A DNA stretch of 64,000 bases from the NCBI GenBank assembly GCA_947311845.1, contig CAMZMU010000117.1:71085444-71149443 (forward strand). Reading direction: 5' to 3'. Below, piece after piece: positions 1-11,831 of the stretch. The DNA is from Poa pratensis (Eukaryota > Streptophyta > Magnoliopsida > Poales > Poaceae). How positions within the stretch are numbered: the stretch's first letter is position 1; every line of letters begins with the position of its first letter. The notes beneath the pieces were generated by a model. It did no database searches. It had not been told where the DNA came from and saw only the letters and a list, made by a program, of their open reading frames with translations. The translations under genes were made by a program, and so were the position numbers.

Positions 1-451
1 CTATAAATATAGGTGCCCTCATGCTTTGAAAATACACAATTCTCTCTCTCTCATCCCTTTAGACGTGGCCCGCAATTGGGGCTACGCACGGTTGAGGTTT
101 TTCTCCACCATACGCACTCCGCCGTGCTGCTGGTTTCTCCGGTCCAAGTCTTCTACTTCCGCTGCTTCGCTGGATCGGAGCCCGGATGTCGTCATCTAAT
201 CCGTACGTGTGTAAGCTCTGCGAGGCGCCACACTTGAGGCGCTTGGAGGAGTTCATCTTCACGACCTCGAGGTCGGCTACGTCGGCTTCATCAGCAACGC
301 CTGTGCGGGGGCGTAATCCCCACTTTTCGGTCTACAAGGTATGTATATCGATCTCCTCCGTTACGGTATATCTGCATAGTAATTGATTCTGGCTAGTATT
401 AAGGTTATCGTTGTTAGGAATTTTTTTGTTTTCTGTACACGATCCCCTTCA
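1..451 (+). repeat. Outer Copia element: 3' part of 5' LTR
   Basis: This is the downstream part of a Copia 5' LTR; its start lies left of the window. It ends in TTCA at 451, immediately before the primer binding site. A TATA box at 2-9 suggests that the window opens at the U3/R boundary, so most of this segment is R/U5. Short ORFs here are chance frames. The matching 3' LTR would lie to the right of the window. The family is not identified. Confidence 0.8.
2..9 (+). promoter_or_regulatory. TATA box of the outer Copia LTR
   Basis: The sequence TATAAATA lies at the left edge, about 450 bases before the LTR end, the usual place for an LTR promoter. The upstream promoter is outside the window. 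Confidence 0.5.
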
Positions 452-452
452 G

Positions 453-464
453 TGGTATCAGAGC
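453..464 (+). other. Primer binding site, initiator tRNA-Met (Copia)
   Basis: TGGTATCAGAGC is complementary to the 3' end of plant initiator tRNA-Met, the standard primer of plant Copia elements. It starts one base after the LTR end and fixes the plus orientation of the outer element. Confidence 0.92.
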
Positions 465-1486
465 CGATCTATGCGTAGATATAGCTGTACGGTTTTAGAA
501 CTCATGTTTTATGAGGGCATCGTTCTTTTAGAAGCTACCCTCTAGCGTGCACTTGTTTTGCCGGCGGCATTGTGTTGATGAAGCGGTCCAGACCGACTTT
601 ACGCGTACGCTTACGCGAGACTGGTTCCACAACTGACATACGGCTTGTACCGTATATGTGGCTGGCGGGTGTCTGTCTCTCTCGCAATAGTTGGCATTGC
701 ATTTTCAATGGAGGGCCCGCAAGGGATATGAAATAGCGACTATTTGATCGTTGTTGTGGTTATAGGTTCGTAGGTAAGAAGCGGTTCTATTTACGAAAGC
801 CCCAAGCCACGTAAAATATGCAAAAGATAAAGTAGAAAGCGTCTAACTTTATTTTGCAGGGGCAATGTGATATGGTCAAGGTAAGTTTAGTAAATTGTTT
901 ATAAACTGTGGGCGTGAAGGAGACCATCGGCGCAAGACCATATCATATCGCATTACATTTTGATGTTATTGAGTGCATCTTATATTGTGTGTGTATATAT
1001 ATATGGTTATATATTAGTTACACGGCAGTAGTAATATAAGATGATCCCTCCTAAAATACCATTAGTGTTCTCCCTTTAGCGTGCACCACCAAGAAAGTTC
1101 TACGTTATGAGGCAGGCCGTGACGATCGGGTGTCAGACATATCGTCGTTCGCATACGGTGGGTGTAAGACATGTTTGCACAAGCGTATACGCTGAAGGTT
1201 ATTATGGCGAGCCTAGCATGTACAGACATGGCCTCGGAACACAGTGACCGAAAGGTTAAGCACGAGTCACATAGTTGTTGTGATTGACATAGCGATGTCT
1301 ACTTTTGAAGTTATGCTATCGGCCGTGACGATCGGGGGTAGTATAATGGATGGGGGTCGTGTAATCACTAAAACGATTTGAGGGATGCTCGTTTTGAGTG
1401 GGAGTTCTGGTAGTTTTATTTTATTAAAACTTGAACCCATATTTATTATGAACAAAAGTCTTATGTTTTTGCAAATTCCATTGTAG
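465..1486 (+). other. Copia untranslated leader
   Basis: About 1 kb of leader lies between the primer site and the gag start. It contains a short TG/TA-rich run near 990-1015 and no convincing coding sequence. Long leaders are usual for plant Copia elements. A short minus-strand ORF here has no recognisable features. Confidence 0.6.
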
Positions 1487-1801
1487 ATGTCTCGCCCCAC
1501 CTTTAACCTAGGTCTGTTCCTTGAGAAAGAAAAGCTTAAGACCAATGGGTCGAACTTCACGTCCTGATTCCGCAACCTGAGGATCCTCCTCACTCCCCAC
1601 AAGGTGGCCTACGTCCTGGAGGCCGCCATAGGTGATCAGCCTGTAGACACCGCCTCTGAGGACGAGAAGAAAGTCTATCAGTCCAAGGCGGATGATTCCT
1701 CCTTTTTCCAGAGTGGCATGCTCTATGCCGTGGAAGCTGACCTGCAGAAGCGCTTTGAGAAGATGAGCGCCTTTGAGATAATTACTGATCTCAAGGCTGT
1801 C
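1487..1801 (+). pseudogene. gag: Copia gag, N-terminal fragment
   Basis: The gag of the outer element starts at ATG 1487 (protein begins MSRPTFNLG). An in-frame TGA at 1565-1567 breaks it; beyond the stop the frame reads RNLRILLTPHKVAYVLEAA and continues as a typical Copia gag (UBN2-like) to 1801, where element A interrupts it. The same reading continues at 62107 in the same sense, so this is one gene split by about 60 kb of insertions. Gag would form the cytoplasmic particle that packages the element RNA. The stop and further breaks on the right side show that the copy is dead. The Copia assignment rests on the tRNA-Met primer site and on the protease-integrase order at the right edge. Confidence 0.85.
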
Positions 1802-2830
1802 TCACTGATGCCAGGAATCGAAAAGGGGCTGAACACGCAGTCAAACAATCCTCAACTACCTCGGCGACGGTGCTCGTCGAGCTCGGTGAGGAACATCACG
1901 ACAGAGAGGAAACACCAGCACGTACCCAGGTTCAGGCCCACCGCGAGGTGTAAAGACCCTACTTCCTGCTTTGTTGTATTGCACTGCTTGTAGAGGTTAC
2001 AGTACAACGAGTTTGCCGAGGCTCAAGCTTTGCTAAGGAAGAACTATGGTGGAAGGTGCTCTGTCCTCCTTCGCTATGGTGTGGATGAGCTTCAGCTAGT
2101 CGATGGGTCAACGAATGATTCGATCCCCGATGAATTATTTTGATCCTCCCCTTCCGTCGTACACTGCCTCCTTTTATACCTGCCTCGGACCTCTTCCCCG
2201 AATTCACAAGGCGGGAAGGGCTACCACATGGCGACGGAGAAGGAGCACAGTGCACGGCGACGGGGCTGTCCATGGACACGGTCCATGGCAGAGAGCAGCG
2301 TCTCCTTGGCAGAAAAAGCCACCGTCCATCCAGGACGATGGGCTGGCGCTGCAGAGGTCCGTGGGGTGCCCCACGGTGACGTTGGCTTGGAGCGTAGTGG
2401 CTAACGGTCCCCTTATCACTGGAACGAATCCTTGTAGTCCGCTTTGCTTGGTGCAGCTTTGTTGACCGCCTTTAATCACCAAAGAGGAAACTGGGCGTCG
2501 TCGTCATCGCGCGCAGGCGCGCGTGTCACTCTGCGTCGGGCGCAGAGGCCATGTGCGCTCTGCAGCGGGCGCAGAGCTTGCTTTCTCTCGAAGGAACCCC
2601 GCGAGGGCTGGGACGCCTCGTCGAGGTTCTTGTGTACTTGACGCCTCGCGAGGGTGGCGCAGACGTGCGCCAGGACTTAGTGGTATTTCTTGATAGAAGA
2701 AGCCCTCGCGAGGAAAGGCTCCTGCGAGGCACACCAGGCTGAGACGCCTGGTCCTTAGCAGAATCCTCTGCAGAGTGTCGAGGGCTGTGGCAGGCCGGCC
2801 CGTGGTACCCTGGTTTCCACTGGGCCGACA
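1802..2830 (-). repeat. Element A 3' LTR (outer tip missing)
   Basis: It matches the two halves of the right-hand LTR (57524-57992 and 61493-62106) along its length. It ends CCGACA at 2830, matching the TGTCGG start of the right copy as terminal inverted repeats. The first ~35 bases of the LTR, up to the repeat TGTC, are absent at the left end, where the TSD joins TCACTG directly. A minus-strand TATAAAAG lies at 2171-2178. ORFs inside the LTR are chance frames. Confidence 0.88.
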
Positions 2831-2840
2831 GTAGCCCCCG
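2831..2840 (-). other. Element A polypurine tract
   Basis: Read on the minus strand, CGGGGGCTAC directly abuts the 3' LTR. Elements B, C and F have the same GGGGGCTA core at the same place. This confirms that A runs leftward, with this LTR as its 3' LTR. Confidence 0.65.
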
Positions 2841-3132
2841 GGCCCGCGATGGGCACGCTGGGGTCTCTTGGACGCAGGTGAAGCGTCGTGGGCCCAAAGA
2901 AGCCAGCCTGGGCCGAGACACGTGGCGAGCAGCGGGCGCCCACGTAGCCACGATCTCCTCGTCTGTAACGGGCGTAGTGGCGGGTCCCACCTCGCCTTGG
3001 TAACGGCTTCGCCGGGGCGATAAAGCCTGCGAGCGCGGCGCAGGTGCTCATTACTCTGCGCATTTCTTTTCGCCTCCTTCCTTCCAGAGCACAACTCTCC
3101 CCCGAGCTTCCTATCTTCACGCCTTAGCTGCC

Positions 3133-6100
3133 ATGGCGCCCAAGAAAGCCGCAGGCTCCGGGAAGGGCAAGGCGATGCAGACGAGCGATCCTGCCGCGAT
3201 GAGGCAGGAAGGAGCCCTCAAGCCGGCGTTGTCGGGGTACCGTGTCAGCACGGAGGCGCAGCTGGACAAGGTGCCACATGGTGGCCTCCAAGACCAACGA
3301 GCACAAGGCCACGACGCTTAAGCCGGCGAGCGACCTCAGCAAGCTCGGTGCCACCTTCTATCCCATCTTCCTTCACACTCTCTTCGCCGGGCTTGTGCCC
3401 CCTTTCTCCGACTTCTTCTTGGCGGTTCTGGAGTTCTACCAGATCCAGATTCTCCACCTTCACCCCAACTCCATTCTCATTCTCGCCATCTTCGCCTATC
3501 TCTGCGAGGCGTACATCGGCGTTCCGCCTTCGGTCGCCCTCTTCTGCAGGTTCTACGCGCTCCGGTTCACGGCGAACAACGAGCGGACGGGGTGCGTCTC
3601 CTTCCGCATCACAGACGGCATGGGAGGCGTCTACATCCCCATTGCGTGGGCTGGCGAGGTTGCCATCTCCAATGTGTCGAAGAAGGTGGAGGATTTCTGC
3701 AAGCGGTGGCTCTTTGTAGACGCCAAGAGGTCAAGCCCTTTCTTCGAGCTGCCTGACGCGCCCCCGACGAAGAGGAGATGCTGGGCTAGCGAGGTTCTCG
3801 CGGGCCCAACACTTGGCAGCCTAGTTGGGCGTCTGGCGGAGCTTCGAGAGGCTGGCCTCACTGGCCAGATGGTGGCCAAGGACTTCGTGAGGCGCTGCAT
3901 CGCTCCGCTCCAGGCGCACTCGGAGCCGATGTGGATGTATTCAGGCCCGACGGACAAGATGCACCTGAACTCTGCCCTCTTCTCGAGGGGGAAGTGGATG
4001 GCATCATGGAGATCCTGTTCACTTCTCCATCCATCCCCAAGCCGTCGTCTTACTTTCCAGAGCCGCTCCACAAGTTCGAGACCGAATCTCTACTTGAATT
4101 TGTGGAGGGGATGCCCAAGTTCGATCAGTGGGGCCTGGTGCCTGAGGGGCATGCAGGGCCCCGCGACAACCCGGCGTCGGCGGAGCAGGTGGCGCCCGCC
4201 GATGGTGAAGAAGAGGCGGCGGAGGCGCCGGCGGCGTCGAACACGGATGTTGATGGTGCATCAGGGGGCGCCAATCCCTCGGCGGGGGATGCGAGCTCCT
4301 CGAGGGACATACAGCCTGAAGCTGAGATCCACGAGGTCTCCTCAGGCAGCGACGACCCGTATCTCGTCGTCCCCTCGCGACGCATTGAGGAGGATGAGAG
4401 CGACGACGATGAGGCCTCGCTTGGCCGTCGCGACCCTCGCACCAAGGCGCTCCATGACAAGCCTGCTGGGAGTCCGAAGAGCGCTCCTCGCGAGGAGGGA
4501 GCGGATGCGCCCCAGGAGGGGGCGGAGGCAAGCTCCTCGCAGCCGCGGCGGACGGCGAAGAGGTGGATAGACACCGCCGAGTAAGTGTCATTTTTCTGCT
4601 CGCTTTTAATGATGTGCATTCGAATGCTCTTCTTGAGGGGTTTCTGCTTGCTTTTTCATCAGGCGTCCTGTGGGGACGAAGCGGCGCAAACTCCGGAAGG
4701 TTGGAGAGAGCTCTGGTGCCGCAGCAAGCCTGCGGTGCCTGCGGCTAGGGAGTCGCATCGCGAGGCTGTGGCTTCCCCTCTTCCCGCGGATGAACACCGC
4801 GGGGAGGAGGAAACCGTGGCGAAGGCGCCGTCTCCGGTGCGACCCGTCACTCGCCCTGCTCAGCAGGAGAAAGCGACGGAAGAGGCAGCGGCAAAGGCCA
4901 CGACGTTGGCAGAGGGGCGCGTCGACGCTGAGATGGAGGAGGCCACCGCGCAGCCGCCTCCACCGAACACGGGCCCTGAGGCGGCAGCGGCGGACTCCGA
5001 GGCCGCGGCGGGAGCAGCCACGGCGAAGCAGGCCGATCCTATCCCTGGCGACCAGCAGGACCTGCTCCAGGTGCAGAAGGACGCTGAGGCCCACGGCGAG
5101 GATGCCTCGGGCCCCCGAGAGGCCCCTGGCGCAGAAGAGGGAGAAGGCTCTCACCAGAGCCCCCAGGCGCGACCTGAGTCTGCCCCAAGCCCTGAGCACC
5201 GTGCTTCGGGGCCTTCGGCAGGCATCGAACCCTCCGGGCCTCTTGGGGACGCGTGGACCCTGGTTCTGCGGGGTCGACGCCAGAACACCGCTCGCAACGA
5301 CTCCGTCTTTCACTTGGCGAGGGAGGCACTCAACGGCCTTGAGGCCCATTACGCCGAGGAGGAGCTCGCCGTGGCGGAGGAGCGTGCCGACCTTGCACGG
5401 GCTTGGGATCGCTTCCGCGAGACCGTAGAGCGCTGCCGTCAGGAGGACGCGGCGGCCCAGACGCGGCGCAAGGAGGCGAAGCGCTTTGCAGAGGAAGTTC
5501 GCGCCAGCGTTATCCGCGAGGCTGAAGAGACTCTCGCGGAGTTTAGTGCTAAGCGCGAGGCCCTCGAGGCGGAGACCACCGCCAAGCACCAGGAGCTCGC
5601 GGCCCGCGAGGCGGCGGCCACCGTCCAGCAGCAGGAGCTCACAACCCGCGAGGAAAAGATCATCGCGGACTCAGAGACCGTGAGGCTAAGCTTGGAGAAG
5701 TTTTGCAAGGACCTGGGCACTCGCGAACGACTGATCGTGCAGCGCGGGGAAGATCTCAACTTCCACGAGTCAGAGCCGCGCAAGCGCGAGGAGCAGGTTG
5801 AACAGGTTGAGAACGACCAATCCGCGCAGCGGGAGAGCCTGGAAACCCGTGAGGGCAAGGTGGCCCAGGACGAGGCCTTTTACCAGAAGCGCCTCTTGAA
5901 GACCAACGAGAACCTCCGCATGAAGGAGTAGAAGATGCAGGAGGAGTCTGCGACCAGGGAGAAGCTCTTCCGCGACAGCTGCTCGAGGGAGTTCGCGAAG
6001 AAGGCTCGAGTTCAGGAAGAGTGCTTCATGAAGAAACGCGACGAGGTCAACGCTTGCATCAAGGAGCTCGAGCGAGAGAAGAGGCGGTTTAACTCCCGTC

Positions 6101-6707
6101 TTCAGGCTGCCCAAGACGCCCAGGCCCACGCGGAGCACGTCCTTGCTTGACCTGACCGACATGCAACAGAAGGTGGCGCCCGTGGTGGAGCTTGTCGAAG
6201 AGGCCCGGGACAGCGCACAAACTGCGTGCCTCTTGACGCGCCAGCGAGAGCGGATGTTCCGCTCCCTGGTGGTCCGCGCGCGCTATTGCAGACCGCTTGG
6301 GGGCCGAGGCCCCCGTGTTCTCTGTTGAGGGGAACACCGATGCCGCCACGTACCTCAGCTTCTTCGAGCGGCTCCTCACCAGCCTTGAAGGGGTCGTGAC
6401 GAGCCTCGACGACCTTGTCGACACAGAGAGCCGCGAGCTCCTTGGCGTCGCGGTTGGTTGCATCTTCGCCAACCTCGCACGCCTCCATCCTGGCCTCGAC
6501 TTCAAGGCCGTGACGGAGCCCGTCGAGCAGAAGCATGCTGCGGAGCTAAACGCCACGGTGTGGCAGGAAGTGGAGGGGTTCGTCCAGCGCTTCAAGAGGG
6601 TTGAGGTCGAGCAGGACCTGACCCAGGGAGGGGATGGCGAGGAAGGCGCTGAGGTGGAGGACGACGAAGCTGTCGACAGCGAGGACAACGGCGGCCCTGC
6701 TGCTTGA
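3133..6707 (+). pseudogene. Element A opposite-strand ORF (Transposase_28-like plus coiled coil)
   Basis: A gene antisense to element A's gag-pol, between integrase and 3' LTR. ATG 3133 (MAPKKAAGSGKG) opens a first exon that, after a frameshift near 3280, encodes a globular domain (about 3320-3980; FAYLCEAYIGVPPSVALF, then APLQAHSEPMWMYSGPTDKM) resembling the plant 'putative gypsy type transposon' family, Pfam Transposase_28, as recalled. An acidic, Ser/Gly-rich region follows. A likely intron runs 4581-4662 (GTAAGT...CAG). Then comes a long Glu/Arg/Ala-rich coiled coil (about 5300-6150) and a C-terminal domain to the stop at 6707. Breaks include frameshifts near 3985, 4730, 6150 and 6290 and a TAG at 5929-5931. 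A GATAAAG at 3019-3025 may be a weak TATA. Function is unknown; B and F carry counterparts. Confidence 0.72.
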
Positions 6708-7755
6708 GCTGCTCCCGTTGCGAGACGTGCCTGGGGCACAATTTATCTTCGGATTTGCTATTTTGTTTGTAATGACTTGTAAGACTGCTTTTTATGACAG
6801 TGTGAGCGCCCCTCGGGAGGCCTTTTATTTCTTCCTCATGCCTTTTCGCTCTACGTCGTTAGGACCCTGCTTTCAACGCTATAGCACCGCCGCTCGGTAT
6901 GCCGGAGTCAGGGCTCGACAAGGCCAGGGGGTGCGTAAGGCTTAGAGAGGTAAGGGCTCTCGAGGCACGATGCTCGGGAGCCTCCCTTTGACGTGCAAGC
7001 AGCCCATGAGGCGTAAGAGAGAAAAGGAGGCTCGAGAGGCGAAAAAACCAGCGAGGGGGAAAAACTCAACAAGTTCTGGACTTAGCTTTGCGAGACGTTT
7101 GTCTCGTAGAGGGCGTCATGTTTCCTAACCAGGCGTCCTTCCTCTCGAAGTTGCCTGAGGCTGGTCTGGAGATTTGCAGCCTTGTAGAGGGCGCCCTGCT
7201 TCCTGCGTTGGACAAGGAGGCATACCCACAAGCAATGCACAGTTGTACCACTCATGCGCGCTCATAGGTTTCCTCATGTGTATCTCACGAGGAGAATAAG
7301 CACCAAGGTCCTTGGTGAGGTGACGTGCACGGGAGCAGGCCCATGAGTCAGAGCTCTTTGATGAGGTAACGTGCGTGGGAGCAAGCCCACGAGTTAGAGC
7401 TCTTTGATGAGGTAACGTGCGTGGGAGCAGGCCCACGAGTTAGAGCTCGGATCCTTTGGGTTTTGCGATGCTGCTGGGATGTTCCCGAGGCACAGGCACC
7501 GTGCTCAGCCCCCGCTCGCGAGGTGCGCATGGGAAAAAATGTGAGCGTGAACGAACGTAAGGAAAGCAACTCACCGCAGCAATATTACATGACGGCTCTA
7601 GGGCCCATAGGTTCGTGCTGAAATGAAATTGTTCATTACATTTGGCGTGGCCAAAATAAACTCCGCCATGTCTGAGCATGGGGTTCCACATGGAGTGGCT
7701 GAGGCTTCTCACGGCCCGTGGCGACGCGTTGTAGAGAGAGCTCAGATGATGTAGG
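6708..7755. other. Element A spacer between the opposite-strand ORF and integrase
   Basis: About 1 kb of non-coding internal sequence rich in CTCGCGAG-like motifs, with a 46-base tandem repeat at 7304-7441. No protein is recognisable. It is the left flank of insertion E (TSD gtagg at 7751-7755) and resumes at 16706. Confidence 0.6.
7304..7441. repeat. 46-base tandem repeat, three units
   Basis: Units at 7304-7349 (diverged), 7350-7395 and 7396-7441; the last two are nearly identical and contain GATGAGGTAACGTGCGTGGG. A partial fourth unit (AGAGCTCGG) follows. The unit is not a multiple of three, so ORFs across it are unlikely to be real. Confidence 0.85.
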
Positions 7756-9117
7756 TGATGCACCTAAAATGCATCTACTTTTCCAAGCACTTTGCTTCAT
7801 AATTTGCTCCGGAATCTCCCCATATTTGAATAAACCTGCTGAATCTGACGCTGTTTTTAGCAAAGTCTCGTTTCTGGTTATTTTTGCAGGAAATTAAATC
7901 GAGGAAAAATACCACGTCATTTTTATGGAAAAGGAGGACAACGTGCAAAGGATGGACACGAGGAAGCGCCGGAGGCCCAAAATAGGGGGCCCCACGCGGC
8001 CAGATCCTTGGGCCGCGTGGGCCCACCTAAATGGAGCCTCGGGCGCCGCCTCTCCTTCGGCTTTTCGCGTACCCCCTCATATATACGAAAAAGTGGGTGC
8101 CCTAAGAGGAGAGGAGCTTTCGCGGAACACACCGCCGCCACCACCACGATCTTCGTTTTCGGAGACAGATTGATCCAGGATTTCTCCCCCGGTGGAGGGA
8201 TCCGGAGACCGTCTTCACCGCCATCTTCACCGCCTTCATCTCCATCGACCATGAGCTCTCTCTCCATCACCATGTGTGAGTAGTCCGCTGTAGGCATGTG
8301 AGGTGGATGGGGATTGGATGAGATTGATCATGTAATGATACCCGTTGTTCGAGATCTTAGGGGTTTATCTTGAGGATATTTTTGTATTGTGTTGATGCAC
8401 TTATGCTATACTTAATGCTTGTTACTAGGGCCCGAGTGGCATGATTTCAGTACTGAACTTATTTTGCTTCATCATATAATTGAGTTTGGTATTATCTGCA
8501 AAGTGTATCACCTGCTATTATGTTGAACCTGCGAACCCTAAAAGTGACATATAGGGAAAACAAGGGGGAGATATTTCAGTTTGAGGATTCTATGTGTTCA
8601 TGAAGTGTTAATGCGTTGTTCCGGGCTATTCGAAAGGGTAGACCTTAATTACCTGTAGTTCCAAGTTGGCCCCGGTGAAATGGGCAGGTAGGACAATAGA
8701 TGTTGTGCAAATTCTCTTGGTTAGTACGCACAACTAATTATGGAACACATACCTACATATATCGGAGTTAGAGATAAGTCCCATTGCTATTTATATCTTA
8801 TTATATGATCAATCTTATTCATGCAACACCCCGCTATCACCTCATGCCTACGTTTTAAATCTCTGAGTTACACTTTCACTTTTCCGGTGAAAACTGGGAA
8901 ACCCTTGTTCACTACTGCTGTTCTATTTGCTACTTGAATCATACTACTGCCATCACTATCACTGCTGCAAGTTTATTGATATACAGGTGTGGTTGAGAGT
9001 GACGCCTCAATTGCCAAAGTCTTATTGGTATTCTTGTGTTCCCATCGTGTCGAACTATAAATTTGGGTAATACTTCCCAACGAAGATTTCAGCGATCCCC
9101 TATACTTGTGGGCATCA
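7756..9117 (+). repeat. Element E 5' LTR
   Basis: 1362 bases, TG...CA ends, nearly identical to 15355-16705. It contains a perfect 11-base-stem hairpin (7991-8001 with 8011-8021, 9-base loop) ending in GTGGGCCCAC, a TCP-factor-like site, and a TATA at 8080-8085. ORFs inside the LTR do not look like genes. Confidence 0.92.
8080..8085 (+). promoter_or_regulatory. Probable TATA box of the element E LTR
   Basis: TATATA within CCCCTCATATATACG, about 60 bases downstream of the hairpin. It is the only good TATA in the GC-rich part of the LTR. The right LTR carries the same sequence. Confidence 0.45.
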
Positions 9118-9127
9118 AGACATTTTC

Positions 9128-9145
9128 TGGCGCCGTTGCCGGGGA
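9128..9145 (+). other. Element E primer binding site (tRNA-Asp)
   Basis: TGGCGCCGTTGCCGGGGA is complementary to the 3' end of plant tRNA-Asp as recalled, ten bases after the LTR end. Element D has the same 18-mer on the other strand. Confidence 0.88.
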
Positions 9146-9208
9146 ACCTAGCTTTATTGGTAAGACAACTTGTTATCATTTATTTGCTGCACTTGCTTGT
9201 TCCCAACT

Positions 9209-11831
9209 ATGGGAAAGGAAAAGAATACTCCGAAGGAAGTAAGGCCTTCAACTACTCGTAGAGGTACTGATTTGCCAAGTAGGCCAAACTTTTCACCTAA
9301 TGTTGCTTCTGCTATTGTTGCTAAGAAGAAAGAAAAAGCTTTATCTAGTTCACCATTGTCTAAGATGTCTACTAGTATTGAAAATAATTTAATATGTGGT
9401 AGCGTAGACAAAGAAGTGACACCTGAAACATCTGAGATAACTGAAACACCTGAATCTGCTATTATTGAAAATGTTGAGTCTGAATTAGAAGATAATGAAT
9501 ATTGTGATGATGAACATGAAACTTCTTCTGAGGAAGAGGATGCATTTACTATGGCTTTTATGGATTCGAATTTTGATAAATTGGATAAACTTGATATCTA
9601 TAAAAATTCTCCTCTTGATGATTATTTCCCTGTTACTGAGAAAATGAATGCTCCAGCTATTAAAATTAAAGACAAAGATTATGAGTTTAGTGTTGATCCT
9701 GAAATAATTGAAAAAGCTGAGAAGTATAAGTTTTATGGGAGAGACAATGAGTTCCCTTTTGAACACATTGCTGATTTGCATGATTTATCTGTGTTATTTG
9801 GTAAAGATGAAATCCACCAACGCTATTATTTCTTAAAGTTGTTTCCTTTTACTTTGGGAGGAAATGCTAAAACTTGGTATAATCGTTTAGAACCTGGATG
9901 TATTACTAGCAAGGAGGAATGCTTGCAGGTATTTTATAATAAATATTTCCCTGCTGATAAGATTCATGGTTTAACTATTGAGATTAGCAACTTTTCACAA
10001 ACAGAGAAGGAGGATTTACCCCAAGCTTGGGGGAGGTACAGTAAGATGGTTAGGAAATGTCCTACCCATGGCTTCAAGAATAATGAAATACTTGATATAT
10101 TTTACAATGGACTAACTGAAAATACAAGAGGCTATCTTGATAGTATTGCAGGTAGTGTTTTCAGGGAAAGGACCGTTGATGAAGCAATTGAGTTATTGGA
10201 AACTATCTCTAGAAACTATGAAGATTGGAATATTGAAATAATAGATGACAGAGAGATATTTCCAGAGAAGAAAGGAGGTATTCTTGAATTAAACAATGAG
10301 GCAATGAAGGGAGCCTCCAAGGATATGAAAGAGAAGGGAATTAAAACCTCTCATCTTAAGGAATTATCTGAAATGGGTGTTAAACTTCCTATTGATCGAC
10401 CATGTTTTCCAATCCCAGTCAATGCTATAAGCTCTTTGGAAGGTAATGAAAAGGTAACACCTCCTATTGATGTATCATATGTTAATGATTTTGCTTATCA
10501 TAATAAACCTGAAGAGCATGATATTAGAATGAATATGATGGAAAACTCTCATAAAATTAAATTCCTTCGTGAAAATATAAATGCTAGTGTGGGAGAAGTT
10601 AGAAGAATTGTTAAACACTGTGAAATGATGAATAATCAAATTGAACAAATGGTTTCTCTTCAAAATCAATTGTATGAAAATCTTATTGAGAAGAAACAGG
10701 TTTGTGGGGTTAGTACTAGAGGTGGTGCAAGTACTCAGGACCCTGACTATCCTGAAAACCATCCCAAGAGAAAAGAGCAAGAGGCTCTCAAAAGGAAATC
10801 TTCTGCAGGAAAATCTCCCAATGGAAACAAAGGCATTGATGATTCTCAAGAACAAGACAATGATATTTCTATTTCTGATGCTGAGACCGAAGATGATAAT
10901 GTTGAAGAAGAGGAATCATCTCCACCTGAAGAAGATCAACATGAAGTTGAAAATATTGCAGAACCTGAACCTCCTGAAAAGGAAGACCCTCAACCATCTA
11001 CTGAGAAGAACAAAAAGAAGAATCATCCAAATCCACAAAAAGGTAAAGAGAGGGATCCATGGGTACAAAGACCCATACCATATCCCCAAGAGGTAATGAA
11101 ATCTTTGGATGATGCTAGGTTTGAGAAATTTTTTGAGTTGATTAAAAATTTATGTTTGCAAATTCCTCTTGTTGATGCTATTAAAATTCCTCCATACTCA
11201 AAATATATGAAAGATATTGTCACTAATAAAAGGAAGATACCTAATGATGCAATTACTGCTATGCTTGCTGATTATTCATTTGAAGGAAAATTGCCTGAAA
11301 AGCGTGGAGATCCTGGTATTCCGACTATTCCTTGTCGTATTAAAGAAACTTATGTGAAATATGCACTATGTGATTTAGGAGCTGGTGTTAGTGTTATGCC
11401 TTTTTCTTTATATAAGAAACTTAACCTAAAAAATTGGTTCCAACTGAAGTTTCATTGCAAATGGCTGATAAATCAACTGCTGTGAGGATGTTCCTATCTC
11501 TATTGCTAATGTGTTAATTCCTACAGACTTTGTTATATTAGAAATGCCTGAGGATGATAATCTATCTATTATTCTTGGAAGACCCTTTTTAAACACTGCA
11601 GGAGCTGTGATAAATTGCACTGAGAGCAAAGTGACATTTAATGTCAAAGGAAATGAGCATACTATCTATTTTCCCAAGAAGAATCCTGTTACAATGATAA
11701 ACAAGAGTGTGAATTCTATTCAAAGAAATACTATTATGATTGGAAGCTTTGAAATTGCACTACCACCTCCTGAACCAAAATATGCTATCTTGATGATTGG
11801 AACTATTCCAATCAAGTATGAGGTATCTTGA
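9209..11831 (+). pseudogene. gag: Element E gag-protease (Athila type)
   Basis: ATG 9209 (MGKEKNTPKE) opens a frame that stays clear to 11485. Order: charged, acidic N-terminus (about 1-170), retrotransposon gag core (about 170-330, with YKFYGRDNEFPFEHI and GGNAKTWYNRLEPG), a Glu/Pro/Lys-rich linker (about 500-620), then an aspartic protease with CDLGAGVSVMP near 11369-11402 and IILGRP near 11570. A frameshift at the A-run near 11430 and another near 11480 shift the protease into the frame that ends at 11831. No CCHC knuckle is visible. Gag would assemble particles and the protease would mature them. The RT expected next is absent. Base composition is clearly more AT-rich than the Tat elements around it. 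Confidence 0.85.

Noticed and set aside
2103..2465. Plus-strand ORFs of 79-120 codons
   Set aside because: They lie wholly within the element A LTR, overlap each other in several frames, and recur in broken form in the other LTR.
2831..2860. A primer binding site right of the left element A LTR
   Set aside because: The sequence GTAGCCCCCGGG has no TGG start; read on the minus strand it is the polypurine tract, and the true primer site is at 57503-57521.
4606..5589. Minus-strand ORF of 327 codons
   Set aside because: Complement of the coiled-coil region of element A's antisense gene; no domain and low-complexity composition.
7775..8297. ORFs of 82-124 codons on both strands, repeated at 15374-15884
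   Set aside because: They are in the element E LTRs; repetition reflects LTR identity, not gene duplication.
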